A program made the position numbers and the translations under genes. 64,000 bases of DNA from Lewinellaceae bacterium (GTDB lineage: Bacteria > Bacteroidota > Bacteroidia > Chitinophagales > Saprospiraceae): positions 1-64,000 of the forward strand of contig JADJFA010000012.1 of NCBI GenBank assembly GCA_016708875.1, read 5' to 3'. The notes under the pieces are model-generated. The model was not told where the DNA came from, made no database searches, and saw only the letters and a program-made list of their open reading frames with translations. Positions 1 to 10,803 of this stretch are shown piece by piece (positions within the stretch are counted from its first letter, which is position 1; each line of letters starts with the position of its first letter).

Positions 1-1491
1 GAAGCTCATTGAAATGGGGCTTGCACTCCAGAGAATCCCAGTAAACTACCATGCCCTCACGACTTCCGATGGCAAACGCGGTCGCTCCTTTGCTGGAGAA
101 TATGCTATCGCTGTCACCCTCCGCTCAGTATGTGGCAATGCCTGGGGGAGTCTGATTGGCGTCGAGCCGCCAGGCTTTTGTGGTGCCATCGGTATTCCCT
201 GTAAGGATAGTTTTGCCATCTGCGGAGAAAACACCCCGATTGGCCGGAGTGAACTGAAACAAGGTATTTCCTTCTATAGTTTGAAGTCGGCAAACCCGAT
301 CTCTACAGCCTGTCAGGACGAGTTTCCCGCCTATTGTATCTTCCTGACTCTTAGGAGAATATTCAACCGTTTCCAATTGGTCTGGATATTTCAGGGTAGT
401 TACTTTTGGCCTGACAAGTCCCATACCCTGGCTGTAGAGTCCGCATGCGCCACCAACAAGGAACTGCCATCAGGAGAGATCGCCATGGCGGTGATCGCAC
501 TGGTATAACCCTTTTAACTCGAGGGACAATTTGCCCGCAAGTTGTAGCATTTGAGCAGCCGGATTGGCATCACTTGATAGCACAATATATTGATTATCAA
601 TAGAAAACTTAAGAGAACTCAGCCCACGACTAAAGCGTTTGACCGATTTGACTTCGTTGTCTGCCAAACCCCAAATTTTAAGTGTGCCGTCAGAACTGCC
701 CGTGGCAAATTTTTGCCCATCTGTTGCAATGGCCACGCTCTGGATTTGCCCCGAATGTTGAAAAGACCGGATTTTTCCACCGGTCGATTTCCAAAGTATC
801 GCAGTACCATCAGCACTTCCGGTGAGGAGCGTGTCTCCGCTTTTAGAGAACACGGCACACAATACAGGTGCCGAATGTCCCGTGAAAATTTGTTGTGGGC
901 GGGTGTTGTTTGTTCGGTTCCAAAGCGCGGCTGTTTTGTCTTTACAAGCCGTCAGAATATGGATTCCATCAGGAGAAAAAGCTACGGAAGCGATTTCATC
1001 CTTATGCTGAAAACGCCGGATTTCTTTACACAATTTGTCCAGTAACCGGGCACTTCCGTCTTTAAGCCCAAGCAGTAATTCGGTCCCATCAGGCGAAAAG
1101 GCCACTGAAGTTACCTCGCCTTTTTCTGCGGGTTCACTAAATTCCGCTATTCTTTTTCCAAATTTATCCCAAAGAATGGCCTTGTGATCAGATGATCCGC
1201 TCAGGATAAATTGCCCGCCATCTGGATCGCTGGCTGTTTTGGGAGAAAAAGCAACGGCCACACATTCATTCCATGCCCAACCAAGGTGCGTATTTCATAT
1301 CCATTACCGTCCCAGATTTTAATCGTCTGATCCAGGCTTCCCGTGAGGAAATACCGGCCATCCGGTGATAAATCTACTGCAGTAATGCCTCCGGTGTGCC
1401 CTATTGGGATTACCAAAGTTGCATCTTGAGTTTGAGCCATTGTGATTTTGGCGCAAATCAACCACACGAACAAATACAAAATCTTTTTCAT
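1..1491 (-). CDS. Exported WD40-repeat protein, C-terminal part outside window, frameshifted
   Basis: The start at 1491 is chosen because it opens with a signal peptide (MKKILYLFVWLICAKITMAQ), followed by VIPIGHTGGI, the same mature N-terminus as the other paralogs in this cluster. WD40 units follow (for example LSPDGRYFLTGSLDQTIKIW and FSPDGTELLLGLKDGSARLL). The reading frame changes near 1260, near 450 and again near 230, yet WD40 units continue across each change, so this is one gene with indels. The product should be an envelope beta-propeller. By analogy with the five downstream paralogs, a caspase domain may follow beyond position 1, but it is not visible here. The family call is sure; the full architecture is not. 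Confidence 0.75.
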
Positions 1492-1628
1492 TACGCTTTG
1501 ATTTACTTAGATTTGGAAGCAAGGAGACGTGCGCCAAGGATTACACGAGGTCAATACCTCATGAAACACCTAAGATTAGCGTGAAAAAGGCGGTAATTAT
1601 TTAGATGAAGCGGTCTAACAAACAGGCC

Positions 1629-2732
1629 TCATTTCGGGAGTACCCGAAATTCTGTGCGTCTATTTTTCGCGTGTTGTTCTTCTGTGCAGTCTACCCCATT
1701 GCTGCAGTGGTTGACAAGTTGTGATTCGCCGTAGCCATGATATTCCATGCGCGAACGTTTGATTCCTTTCGATACGAGGTAATCCACTACTGATTTAGCG
1801 CGGCGTTCTGAAAGGTCCTGGTTAAAATGATCCGATGCGTGAATCCGTGAACGAATTGATTTCTACCCGGATTTCAGGCCGCTGTTTCATCAGATTATAA
1901 AGTTTGTCTTCCACAACATCTCTCGCTTTTGCATCCAGAACGTCGCTATTAAAACCGTAGTAAATAGGCAACACATTATAATCGAGGAGTTCGCATTCAA
2001 TTTTTCTCCACTCAAAACCATCTCCGGCGCCACTGTTTCTTTTGTCGCGAATGAACAGCACTTCTTCCCTTACGACGGCGCCCACCTCCAGCGTGTCAAC
2101 CGTTTCATCTTTCTCCAGAACCCTTTTCTGGATGGTGACATATTCAGCAGGGATTTCGATTTCCCGCACGGTGGCTGGGGTAAGGATCACCCTTTTTTTG
2201 ATGGTTTTAAAGCGGCCTTTTTGTTTTTCCTTGGAATACGTTGGAGTGGCAACTATTTTTTTGACCGGGATTTCCTTCTTGATTGCATCGTACACTACAC
2301 AACAAATCACATCGCAATCGCCGGGTATCAATGACTTGCATCCAGCAAGCGCAGGCCTCGATTCAAAGCGGGCAAAGGCAGGCTGCACCTCAAAGACATC
2401 AAAGGTATCAATGGTTTTTACGGGCGTAATTGTGATTTTGCTGATGGGTTCTTCAATTAAAATGGTATCCACTCTTCTCCATAAACCGCCGGAACATACT
2501 CGAATTTTTTGGAGGCCTGCTTTACAAGTACTTGTTCCTCAACTGTTTTGTACACCGCCGGCACCACTTTGTACGACTTATAAGAAGGGGTAACAATCAC
2601 CTTATCAACTTCCGTATTTCCTCGATCGACATCGGATATAGCAGGCGCCAGGTTCAGGATTGGTTGGGTAATTTTGAGCCCAAAAGACCTGGAGAATAAA
2701 TGTGAGCAGAAACAGAATGTGAAAATTCGCAT
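1629..2732 (-). CDS. OmpA-family outer-membrane protein, two frameshifts
   Basis: The N-terminal half has a hydrophobic leader and then repeated VxxATPxY/VVPAVYKTVEEQV-type beta segments. The C-terminal part is an OmpA peptidoglycan-binding domain: YYGFNSDVLDAKARDVVEDK, then NSFTDSR, then in another frame SDHFNQDLSERRAKSVVDYL and RVEYHGYGE-like residues, ending NRRTEFRVLPK. The frame changes near 2465 and near 1835, where one missing base would restore NSFTDSR to SDHFNQDLSERR. The domain would anchor an outer-membrane protein to peptidoglycan. It lies between the first WD40 gene and a convergent TlpA-like gene; no functional link to the caspases is shown. Confidence 0.75.
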
Positions 2733-2869
2733 TGTTACGATAGTAGGTTTAGTAAAACTGCTACTTTTGACCAGAATACCCCGTTTTTAAGCAGTATGAA
2801 CATTCCACCGAAAACTGGTGATTAAAATCAGACGTGTAAAATTACACCGATTGTTAAAACCCTTGTATT

Positions 2870-3374
2870 ATGTTGTTAGAAAAACATTCCGGCTCGGTTT
2901 TAATCCTTGGTCTGTTTGCCGCAAGTTGCAGCGGCCCCAACCGTGGTCCTGTTGTACCCGCCAAACCCGACAATTTGGCGAACGCCTCGCCAAAATCAAA
3001 ATGACTGACCTTGAAGGCAAGCCCGTGTCCTTGTCCAGATTTTGCAGGAAAACCCGTTTTCTGAACTTTTGGGCTACCTGGTGCGGCCCTTGCGTCAGCG
3101 AAATGGGTTCATTGAAAAGTTTCCCCGCAGTTCAAGATCAGATTGTGTTTTTGGCAGTCAGCAATGAATCTCCTGCGCTCATCAAATCCTACCTAAAGAA
3201 CAAGTTCAGTTTCAATTTTGCCCACCTCGATGTCACTTACCTGGATGTCTATGTGGTTTCACTTCCTACTACGATGCTCATTGATGGCAAGGGCAATTGG
3301 TAGAAGAAGAGGTAGGTTTTCGCAACTGGGCGAGCCCTGGCAGCATTGAAAAACTTCAGATGCATGAGAAATAA
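2870..3374 (+). CDS. TlpA-like thioredoxin-fold lipoprotein, frameshifted
   Basis: Start 2870 is chosen because its frame reads LILGLFAASCSG, a lipoprotein signal with lipobox Cys. One added A near 2993 would join it to KIKMTDLEGKPVSLSRF, after which comes NFWATWCGPCVSEM, the redox CxxC of TlpA/ResA proteins, and the cis-Pro segment LPTTMLIDGKG. A second single-base loss near 3298 (a T run) hides the tail LVEEEVGFRNWASPGSIEKL, which ends at 3374. The protein would be a periplasm-facing disulfide reductase or electron carrier anchored by lipid. It converges with the WD40-caspase gene that ends at 3419. Confidence 0.75.
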
Positions 3375-3418
3375 TGCTACCTGATTCCTTTATTCATGAT
3401 ACAAAAGTGCACTGGTTT

Positions 3419-6400
3419 TCAGCAGCGCAAAAAGGGCATAAATACGGGGTTTTGAAAATCAGGTGTTTTTACGGGGTGGATTATTTCACACGACGACACA
3501 ACACACTCACTTGATTTCCACAAGATTGTGTCGTCGGGTGAACCTGTAAAACGCACTATTTCACCGAAATCCTCGGCTGGCTCTTTCAGGATCAATTTCA
3601 CCAAGACTGCGGGGTCTTTTGTGCCCGTCAGGTTGAAAGCCCCGCCTACAGGGGTATCGCCCTTGAACAAACGCCCCGCAAGACTCACCTGTTCGCCACT
3701 GATGGCGTAATTCCCGCGAATCGAAAAGCCTTCGGCGAACTTCGGGATGTCATAATATACAAATTTCGCCTGCGCGCCCTTGGCTGTCTGGTCATGGAAA
3801 TAATCGTTCAATGCTTGTGTCAATCCCAGTCCATCGTTGAAATTATCGCGATCCTGGAAATTGCACTGTATCACCACGGGTTTGGGCTGGGGCAAATTGA
3901 TTTTCACGCTGGCATCTTTGATCCCGATGGGAAAACTCGAACCTCCTTTCGGCGCGGCAATTACAGGAATTTGCACCTGTTTGATACTGGCAGCAAGTTT
4001 GGGCACCACGTCGCGCGAGTTTTGGAACAATTTCATGATGTCCACGTACTTCCCATCCTTCAGGGCCACGCCGCTGATGCCCTCTAACAGACTGTAGGTC
4101 AACAGCCCCTGGCCGTGGCTGGCCTCAAAACTCACCATGTCCGCCGCGCTGCCCGTGAGGATGAAGGTGCCAGTGCGGTCTTTTAAGAGTTCAAAAGCAA
4201 TGACTTGCGAGGAATTCAGGTCGCGCTGATCAATACCGCTCAGGTTTTCTGCCGCTTTGCCGGAATTGCAGGCATCGAGGATGAGCACTTGTTTTTGAGC
4301 GGGAATAGCGGCAAGCCACTTGGTCAGCTCTTCGTCCGAAACGGCATATTCCTTGCGCACGGCATCGTCGGCGAGTTTGGCGCTGGTGATGTCTTTCGTG
4401 AGGTAGTAAAAGTTTGTTTTGTCGCCCTCTTTGCCCCAGGTCGAGCCGTGGCCGGAGAAATAAACCACCAATACGTCGCAGGGCGTGGCTTTTTTGAATT
4501 CCAGGAACGCTTTTTCGATGTTGGCTTTGCTGGAAATTTCCACCTTCGCCTGCGGTGGAAAGCAGTTTGAGGTGGACGCGGTCTTCAAACATGACCTTTC
4601 CAGTGCTGCTGAGGGCCTTGGCCATTTCGGAAGCGTCGAGGTCGGGGTAGGTCAAATTCTTGCTCACATCACTGTATTTGGAAGTGCCTATCATGAGCAG
4701 ATACAGACTTGGCTTGATCGAGCTGCAATCGAAAAGTTTTGGGCCAGATCCTGCATCACCTCTCGCCCCGACGGGTCGGTAGGGCAATTCGTAGGCCGGG
4801 CTTCTGAGCCAATTGCCTGAGTTGTAAGCCACGAGCACAATGGTATTGGCAGTATCGGAGCGGTATTGGGTGGTGAACTCGTCCAGATTTATTGTCAGGT
4901 TTTTCTGCCGATCGGGGTTGATGTCTAAATTGCCGTTGACCTCCATTTGTTTGGCGCCTACGAAAAGATAAAGTTTCCCCATGCCGCCACTGCGCTCCGT
5001 AAGGCTGACTTTTAATTGGTTTTTTTCGATGCTAGCCTTGATTTCTGGATAAAGCGCCACGTTGTCGAAGGCTGCCACATTGCGCAATTCACCACTGGAG
5101 AACCCCATCAGTTTGCCTAAAAGCCCTGGTTCGTAGTAGCGTTCTTTCAACTGCTCCAGTTCAATGACTTCCATGCCAAAGGGCCGTAATGGGGTTTTCC
5201 ATCATCTCCGGCGAGGCATCGAAAGGAGCCGGAAGGGGGTAGTGACGGCCCAGATGCGATTGACGGCATCCTTGTAGCCGGTGTCCGCGAATTCAGGCCA
5301 CACTTCAGCCGAAAGCAAGGTGGCTATCAATTGGCCGCTCCGGGTATCATAGAGTTGGTACGAAAGATTGTCCCTGCTTTCCAAGCGCCAGTTTTTGTCT
5401 TCCCTGAGCGTTTGGTTTTCGGCAAAAAACTTAAGAGAATCCATTTCCACGCCGCAAACCAATTCACCGCGCTCCGGCAGGAAAAGGCTGTTTTGCAGTA
5501 CCCGAAAAGAGCTGTCGCGCTTAATCAGCATCAATTTCCCTTGGTTATATACTCAGATTCAGCGCCCGCCATGTTGACATCCGTGGTGGTCTCCAGCATT
5601 TTCAGTCCAAAGTAGTGGGAGAATTTACCCGTTATGATGGAATAGGCACTCATGCCTGCGCGTACATCCGCGACATCCACCACTGGGCTAGTAAAGAAAT
5701 ACTGAAGATCAGGCGTTAAAGACCCCCAACCTCCATCATTTTCACTGAATGTCCGGATTGTCAGCTGCTTGCCGGTGTTGACCGCAAAACTTTTGAACTG
5801 CCATTGTTCCCCGTTCGTCTCCACTTTAGTTAACACGCCCAATTGGGTTCCGTCCTCCGAAAAACGTATGTCCCGGTCTGGACTTGAGTCAAGATAGTTA
5901 AGTCCCAGATCAAGAGGCACATCAGCCGAAAACGACTTGCTGCCAGTGTCCCAGCGTTTCAAAACCGCGCCTGTGGTTAGCAGCACCACGGCATGGCCCT
6001 GACTGGCAAAGTGTACACAGGAGTCTTTCAAGATCTCAGTTTTCATGCCACGCAATCCACAGAGAGTGTACCGTAATGATTCAGCATCAGGTGGGCGCCA
6101 TCCGGGGAGAAATCAGCATTCCCTTTTCCTTCAATCGTCCATTTTTCCACACCGGAACGCGCATCCCATAACGTGATTTGTTTGCCATAAAGGGCTATCA
6201 CCTGGTTACCGTCGTCTGAAATTTCTGCGTGCTCAATGCAGACAGGTTTGCCAAAGGCTTCCAAGCTGCGGAGTTTTTTGCCCGAAACCATGTCCCACAG
6301 CTGTACTTCGGTATTGATATCAGGCACTTTTCCCTGATCTTGCAGAAATTGGGTGGCGCCGCAATAAGTACCACACACGAGCCTGCTCCCGTCTTTCGAC

Positions 6401-6633
6401 AGGGCGATCTCTGCAATGGGCAAGGAGGATTGGATGGTTCGGATCAGCCGGCCCGTCTTTTGTTCCCAGAGTTTTATCTCGCTTCCTGCACAAGTGGCCA
6501 TGTAGCGGCTGTCGGCAGAGAAGCAGATGTCCCTGATCGGGGAGGAGTGGATGGCTGGGAGAACGAGCTCGGGTTTTTGGGCCTGTGCGGTGATTGTGAA
6601 AAGGCAGAGAGAGAAAAGGAGTGTTTTTTTCAT
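3419..6633 (-). CDS. Exported WD40-caspase (peptidase C14) protein, paralog A, frameshifted
   Basis: Signal peptide MKKTLLFSLCLFTITAQAQ at 6633 is followed by KPELVLPAIHSSPIRDICFS and an N-terminal WD40/beta-propeller of about 350 residues. Then come the shared middle module (VIELEQLKERYYEPGLL, SLTERSGGMGKLYLF) and a caspase domain with catalytic His in VVYFSGHGSTWG (near 4465) and Cys in LILDACNSGKAA (near 4270). A C-terminal module (QPKPVVIQCNFQDRDNF onward) ends the protein at about 1,070 residues. The frame changes near 6050, 5533, 5190 and 4570. Both catalytic motifs survive. Known caspase-like C14 proteases cut after basic or acidic residues; specificity here cannot be read. It follows the EAD/DUF4384 gene by only 27 bp, suggesting co-transcription. 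Confidence 0.82.
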
Positions 6634-6660
6634 ATTTCGACATGAATGGTATAACGCCCC

Positions 6661-7543
6661 TCACAAACTCGTCGCCAGCATAACCGAATCCTCGGCGAAG
6701 CGCTTCTTCTTTTTGAACCCGCGCGTTTTTCGCAAAGCATCGGGCAGGCCTTCTTGAATGAAATGGTAGCCGTCGCCATCAACGGTGGTCACCAGCGGGT
6801 CAAAGGCCGTGTTTTGGGCAAACACAAAAACCCGTTCATCGCCATACGGATCGGAAACGTCGAATCCCGCGCCAATTTCCAGCCAAGTGCCGACCTGAGC
6901 CGCGGTCACCGGGCGGTCGTTGTCGAGCAGCACGAGCCGCCCGTCGGCGAGTTTGTAAATGGAGCGCACCGTGCATGCCTGGCTCACTTTAAAATAGAAA
7001 CGCATGGTTTCGCCATTTTTGAAATGGACGTTTATGCGGCCCTTTGTTGCTTTTGCAGGCAATGGTCAAGACGGTATCCGCTGCTGAGGAAGCAGGGGCG
7101 GTTATGCTCGGTTTGGTTGCTGCGGGATTGGATCGGATTTCCGGACGGGCAGGTACGGATTGGGAGACAGGTGCAGATTGAGCCGCAGGCAGGGAATCGG
7201 GATTGTTATTAGCAGGAGGCTGCGCAACGGTGGCGATCTCTGTTTTTTGGGCCAAATCGTTGCCCTGCAACAAGCCTGAAAACTTGGCAACACCGCCCAG
7301 CACAGCAATGGTGGCGACGAGGATAGTCCCCCATTTTGCCAAGGGATTGGCGAAAAAACCGGGCTTGTGGTGCTCTTTTAAGTGATTCAGGATTTCCAGT
7401 AAGGCGGCGTTTATCTGCGCGCGCTCGGTATTTTCATCCTGAAACTTGAGCGTACCCGCGCGTTTTTGGCGAGCAAGGATCTCATATCGGGCGGAGAGCA
7501 AGGTGGCTTCTTCGTGCAGATCAGGGTCAATGGGCGGCTTGGC
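6661..7543 (-). CDS. EAD11-like / single membrane helix / DUF4384-like protein, frameshifted
   Basis: The N-terminal part reads HEEATLLSARYEILARQKRA, then QDENTERAQINAALLEIL, the C-terminal half of an effector-associated domain (EAD11 type). A single membrane helix follows (WGTILVATIAVLGGVAKF), then a Pro/Ala/Ser/Gln-rich linker of about 60 residues, then a domain resembling DUF4384 (MRFYFKVSQA, YKLADGRLVLLDNDRPVTAA, PYGDERVFVFAQ). One frameshift lies near 7040. No ATG precedes the EAD: the frame opens after a TAG at 7544-7546, so the start is lost, non-standard or shifted. EADs are known as homotypic adaptors that bring effectors such as caspases to sensors, and DUF4384 is often found beside caspases. 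Domain names are from pattern recognition only. Confidence 0.62.
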
Positions 7544-7590
7544 CTAGATTGTCGCCGTGTTTGCGTTTTCCTGGGCTGCGGTTTTTTTAG

Positions 7591-7648
7591 CCACGAATTG
7601 CACGAATTTTCACGAAAGACAATTAGTGCAAATTCGTGCAATTCGTGG
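7591..7648. repeat. Perfect intergenic inverted repeat
   Basis: Two 19-base arms (ccacgaattgcacgaattt and its exact complement at 7630-7648) flank a 20-base loop. It sits between the end of paralog B and the EAD gene, on the 3' side of a T-run, and could act as a terminator or be a mobile palindrome. A related palindrome with the core ctaattgcactaatt is at 30059-30130. Confidence 0.8.
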
Positions 7649-7654
7649 CAAAAC

Positions 7655-10600
7655 CTACTTCGCCATCGGCATCACCTCCCCCAAAATCAGCTTCACCAAA
7701 CCCTGCACATCATCTTTTGTGCCCGCAATCTGAAATTTGTGCTGAAGCGTTTTGCCTGAACAAACTGCCTTTCACCTCCACCGCATTCTCTTTTTTAGCA
7801 TAACTACCGCGAATCGGTAGCCAATTTCGTAATCGCTCACATCGGCGTAATGGAATTTGGCCAAGGTACCCGGACGCTGGAAATACTTCTCCAGCGCTTT
7901 CATCAAATCCAACTCGTCGCCATCGTTCTCATTGTGAAACGAGCTGCGAATAAAGACCGGTTTAGGTTGCGCCAGGGGAATTTTCACGTTTTCGTTCACA
8001 ATGCCAATGTCGAAACTCCCGCCATCTAATGGGAAGGCCAAAACAGGGGTCTGAATGCCATCAATGGATTTGGCGAGTTCCGGCACTTTGTCGCGGCAAT
8101 ATTGGAACAATGTCATCCGTCCCACGATTGCCTTCCCGCGAGCGCGAGGCGGCTCATGCCTGTAAAGACTGTAGGTCAACAGCCCTGTCCATATTGACTC
8201 GCCTCGTAACTTTCCATGTCTCCCGCGCTGCCAGTGAGGATGAACATCCCGGTGCGGTCTTTCATGCGGTCGAGTGCGCGCACCTGTGAGGGGTTCAGGT
8301 CTTTCTTGCCGATGGAAGCAAGGCTTTCAACGATCTTCCCGGAGTTACAGGCATCGAGCATAAGCACCTGTTTCTGTGCGGCGATGTTTTGATCCATTCG
8401 GTGAGTGTATCTGAAGAGATGGTGTATTGCCTGCGCACTTCAGGGTCACTGAGGTCGCCGGAGGCGATGTCCTTGGTCAAGTAGTAAAACTGCGCCTTTT
8501 CGGCTTCGCCATAGGTAATGCCGTGGCCGGAAAAATAGAGTACCAGCACGTCGTTGGGCTTCGCCTGCTCAGGTTTAGCGTAGGCTTCAAAAGCGGCCTG
8601 GATGTTGGCTTTGCTGGACATCTCGTTCTGAATACCGCCCGACGCACCCGCCGTCACATTGCTACTCGTGGTAAACAAGCGGATATGAACATCTTTGCCG
8701 AACAATTCCTTACCCGCCGCCGCCAGGGCTGCCGCCATCGCCTCCGCATCCAAATCGGCATATTTGAGGTCGAGGTCCTCGCCTGCATAGTCGGAAGTAC
8801 CAACTACTATGGCGTATAAAGAGGGCTGCCCAGAAGACGAGGCTGGCTTCTTCGGTTTGAAACCTTCATTGCCTCTGGCAGTAGCGCCGGGTTGGTAAGT
8901 CAGTTCGTATGCCTGGCTTTTGAGCCAGCCCTCCTGATTGTAGGCGCGGAGGGCGATGGTGTTCAAGGTGTCGCCCCGATAATAGTATTTGGCATAGGTT
9001 TTCAGGTCAATGCTCAGGCGCTGTTTCCGTTCGGGATTGATGTCTTGTGGTCCTCTCTCTGTCCCATTGATAAAGAGGCTGAGTTTGCCTATGCCGCCGC
9101 TGCGTTCTGCCAGATTAATTTGCAACTGAGATTTGTCAATATTTGCCTGGATCAAGGGGTAAAGCGGTACATTATCAAACGCATCCACATTGCGTAATTC
9201 CCCTTTAGACAAACCCAGTATCTTTTGGAGCAGACCAGGTTCCCAGTATCGCGCCTTAAGTTGGTCCAGTTCTATAACTTCCATGCCTACTACATAATGG
9301 AGCGACTCCATCATTTTGGGGGAAGCATCGAATCGTCCGGAAGGTGTAGTGACAGCCCAGATTCGACTGGTTTCAGTGTCATAGGGATCTTCATCTGGAT
9401 ACTTTAGGAATACATCTCCCAAAAGCAAGGTCGCTACCAAACGATTGGTCTTTTTGTCGAAAAGGTTGTAAGAAAGATTGTCTGGAGATTCCAGTTTCCA
9501 TCGTTTGTCTTCCTTTAAGATTTGATTCTCAGCATAAAACTTCACAGAATCTGCATCTACACCACAAAGTAATTCCTGATTCCGGCAGGAACAATGAGCA
9601 GGGTCCACTATGACGGTCCACCAATATCATGCTTCCTCCGTTGTAAACTTTATACTCCCTGCATGCTTCGTCACACCTAAGGTTGGCGTCTGTAGTAGCC
9701 TCCAACAACTTCAGTCCAAAAAAATGAGAAAATTGTCCCGTTGAAATGGAGTAAGCGCTCATCCCCCCGCCCGCGTCTTGAAACTCCCACCCCTTCGGTC
9801 TGGTGAAAAAATACTGCAAATCAGGTGCTAAATCCGCCCAACCACCATCGTATTCCATAGTATCGCTTTGGGTCAAAAGTTTGCCTGTATTGGCTTCAAA
9901 ACTCCTGAACAGCCAACCCAATTTTTGCTCTTCTCCAATTTGGAAGAATACGATACCCAAGACCCCCTAGTTGGGTCCCGTCCTGTGAAAATCGGATATT
10001 CTCATCGTTAAGTTCAGGCCCTTTTGGAAGGACCACGTCGGCTGATAATAATTTGCTGCTTGGGTCCCAGCGTTTCAAAACCGACCCTGTAGTTAGCAAT
10101 ACCACGGCATCACCCTGAAAGGTGTAATACGCGCAGGAATCTTGCAGAATTTCCCGGTTTTCGAGCCGGTTTTGCAATCTACCCAAGAGAGGCGTTCCAT
10201 TTACATTCAACATCAAATGGGTACCGTCGGGAGAGAATGTGCCTGCACGAAATATTCCGATTCCCATTCTACCCCACCTGAACGAGTATCCCAAAGCGTT
10301 GTCCGGTCGCGATAACTTGCTGTCACCAGATTTCCGTCATTAGAAATGGCCACATTATTAATACAAACCGGCTCGTTAAAGGCTATCAATGTGTGGAGTT
10401 TTTTCCCAGTAACCATGTCCCACACCTGTATTTCTGTATTGAATTCAGGAATATCGTCTTCTGTAGGATACCGATTCTCGACACATGAAGCGGCACAAAC
10501 CAGCCTGCTGCCGTCTTTTGACAAAGCTGTCTGCAATAAGAAACGGAGATAGTATAGTACGTATGAGCCTGCCCGGTTTTAACTCCCAGATTTTTATTTC

Positions 10601-10750
10601 GTTTCCGGCACAAGTAGCCATGGAAACGATTGTCCGATGAATAGCAAAGTGACTCAATTCGAGCGGAATGGATTGCCGGAGTACGAGTTCAGGCTTTTGG
10701 GCCGAGCCCGTATAAGCGACAGGCAAAGAACAAGAAAGCTTTTTTTTCAT
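7655..10750 (-). CDS. Exported WD40-caspase protein, paralog B, heavily frameshifted
   Basis: It starts at MKKKLSCSLPVAYTGSAQKP (signal peptide) and keeps the order of paralog A: propeller (MATCAGNEIKIWELKPGRLI, EIQVWDMVTGKKLHTL), middle module (VIELDQLKARYWEPGLL, LAERSGGIGKLSLFING), caspase with VLYFSGHGITYG near 8530 and LMLDACNSGKIVE near 8350, and C-terminal module (QPKPVFIRSSFHNENDGDEL). The end at 7655 is taken from the restored frame ending GEVMPMAK. At least six frame changes occur, near 10540, 10290, 9950, 9600, 8395 and 8180, plus one at 7760, where comparison with paralog C shows two missing T bases. Catalytic motifs are intact in their own frames, which argues that breaks are recent or technical. 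About 1,030 residues once repaired. Confidence 0.8.
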
Positions 10751-10803
10751 ACATGTAAATTTTAAATAGCAAGATATCAAATTGGAAAACCTAAAATGTA
10801 AAC

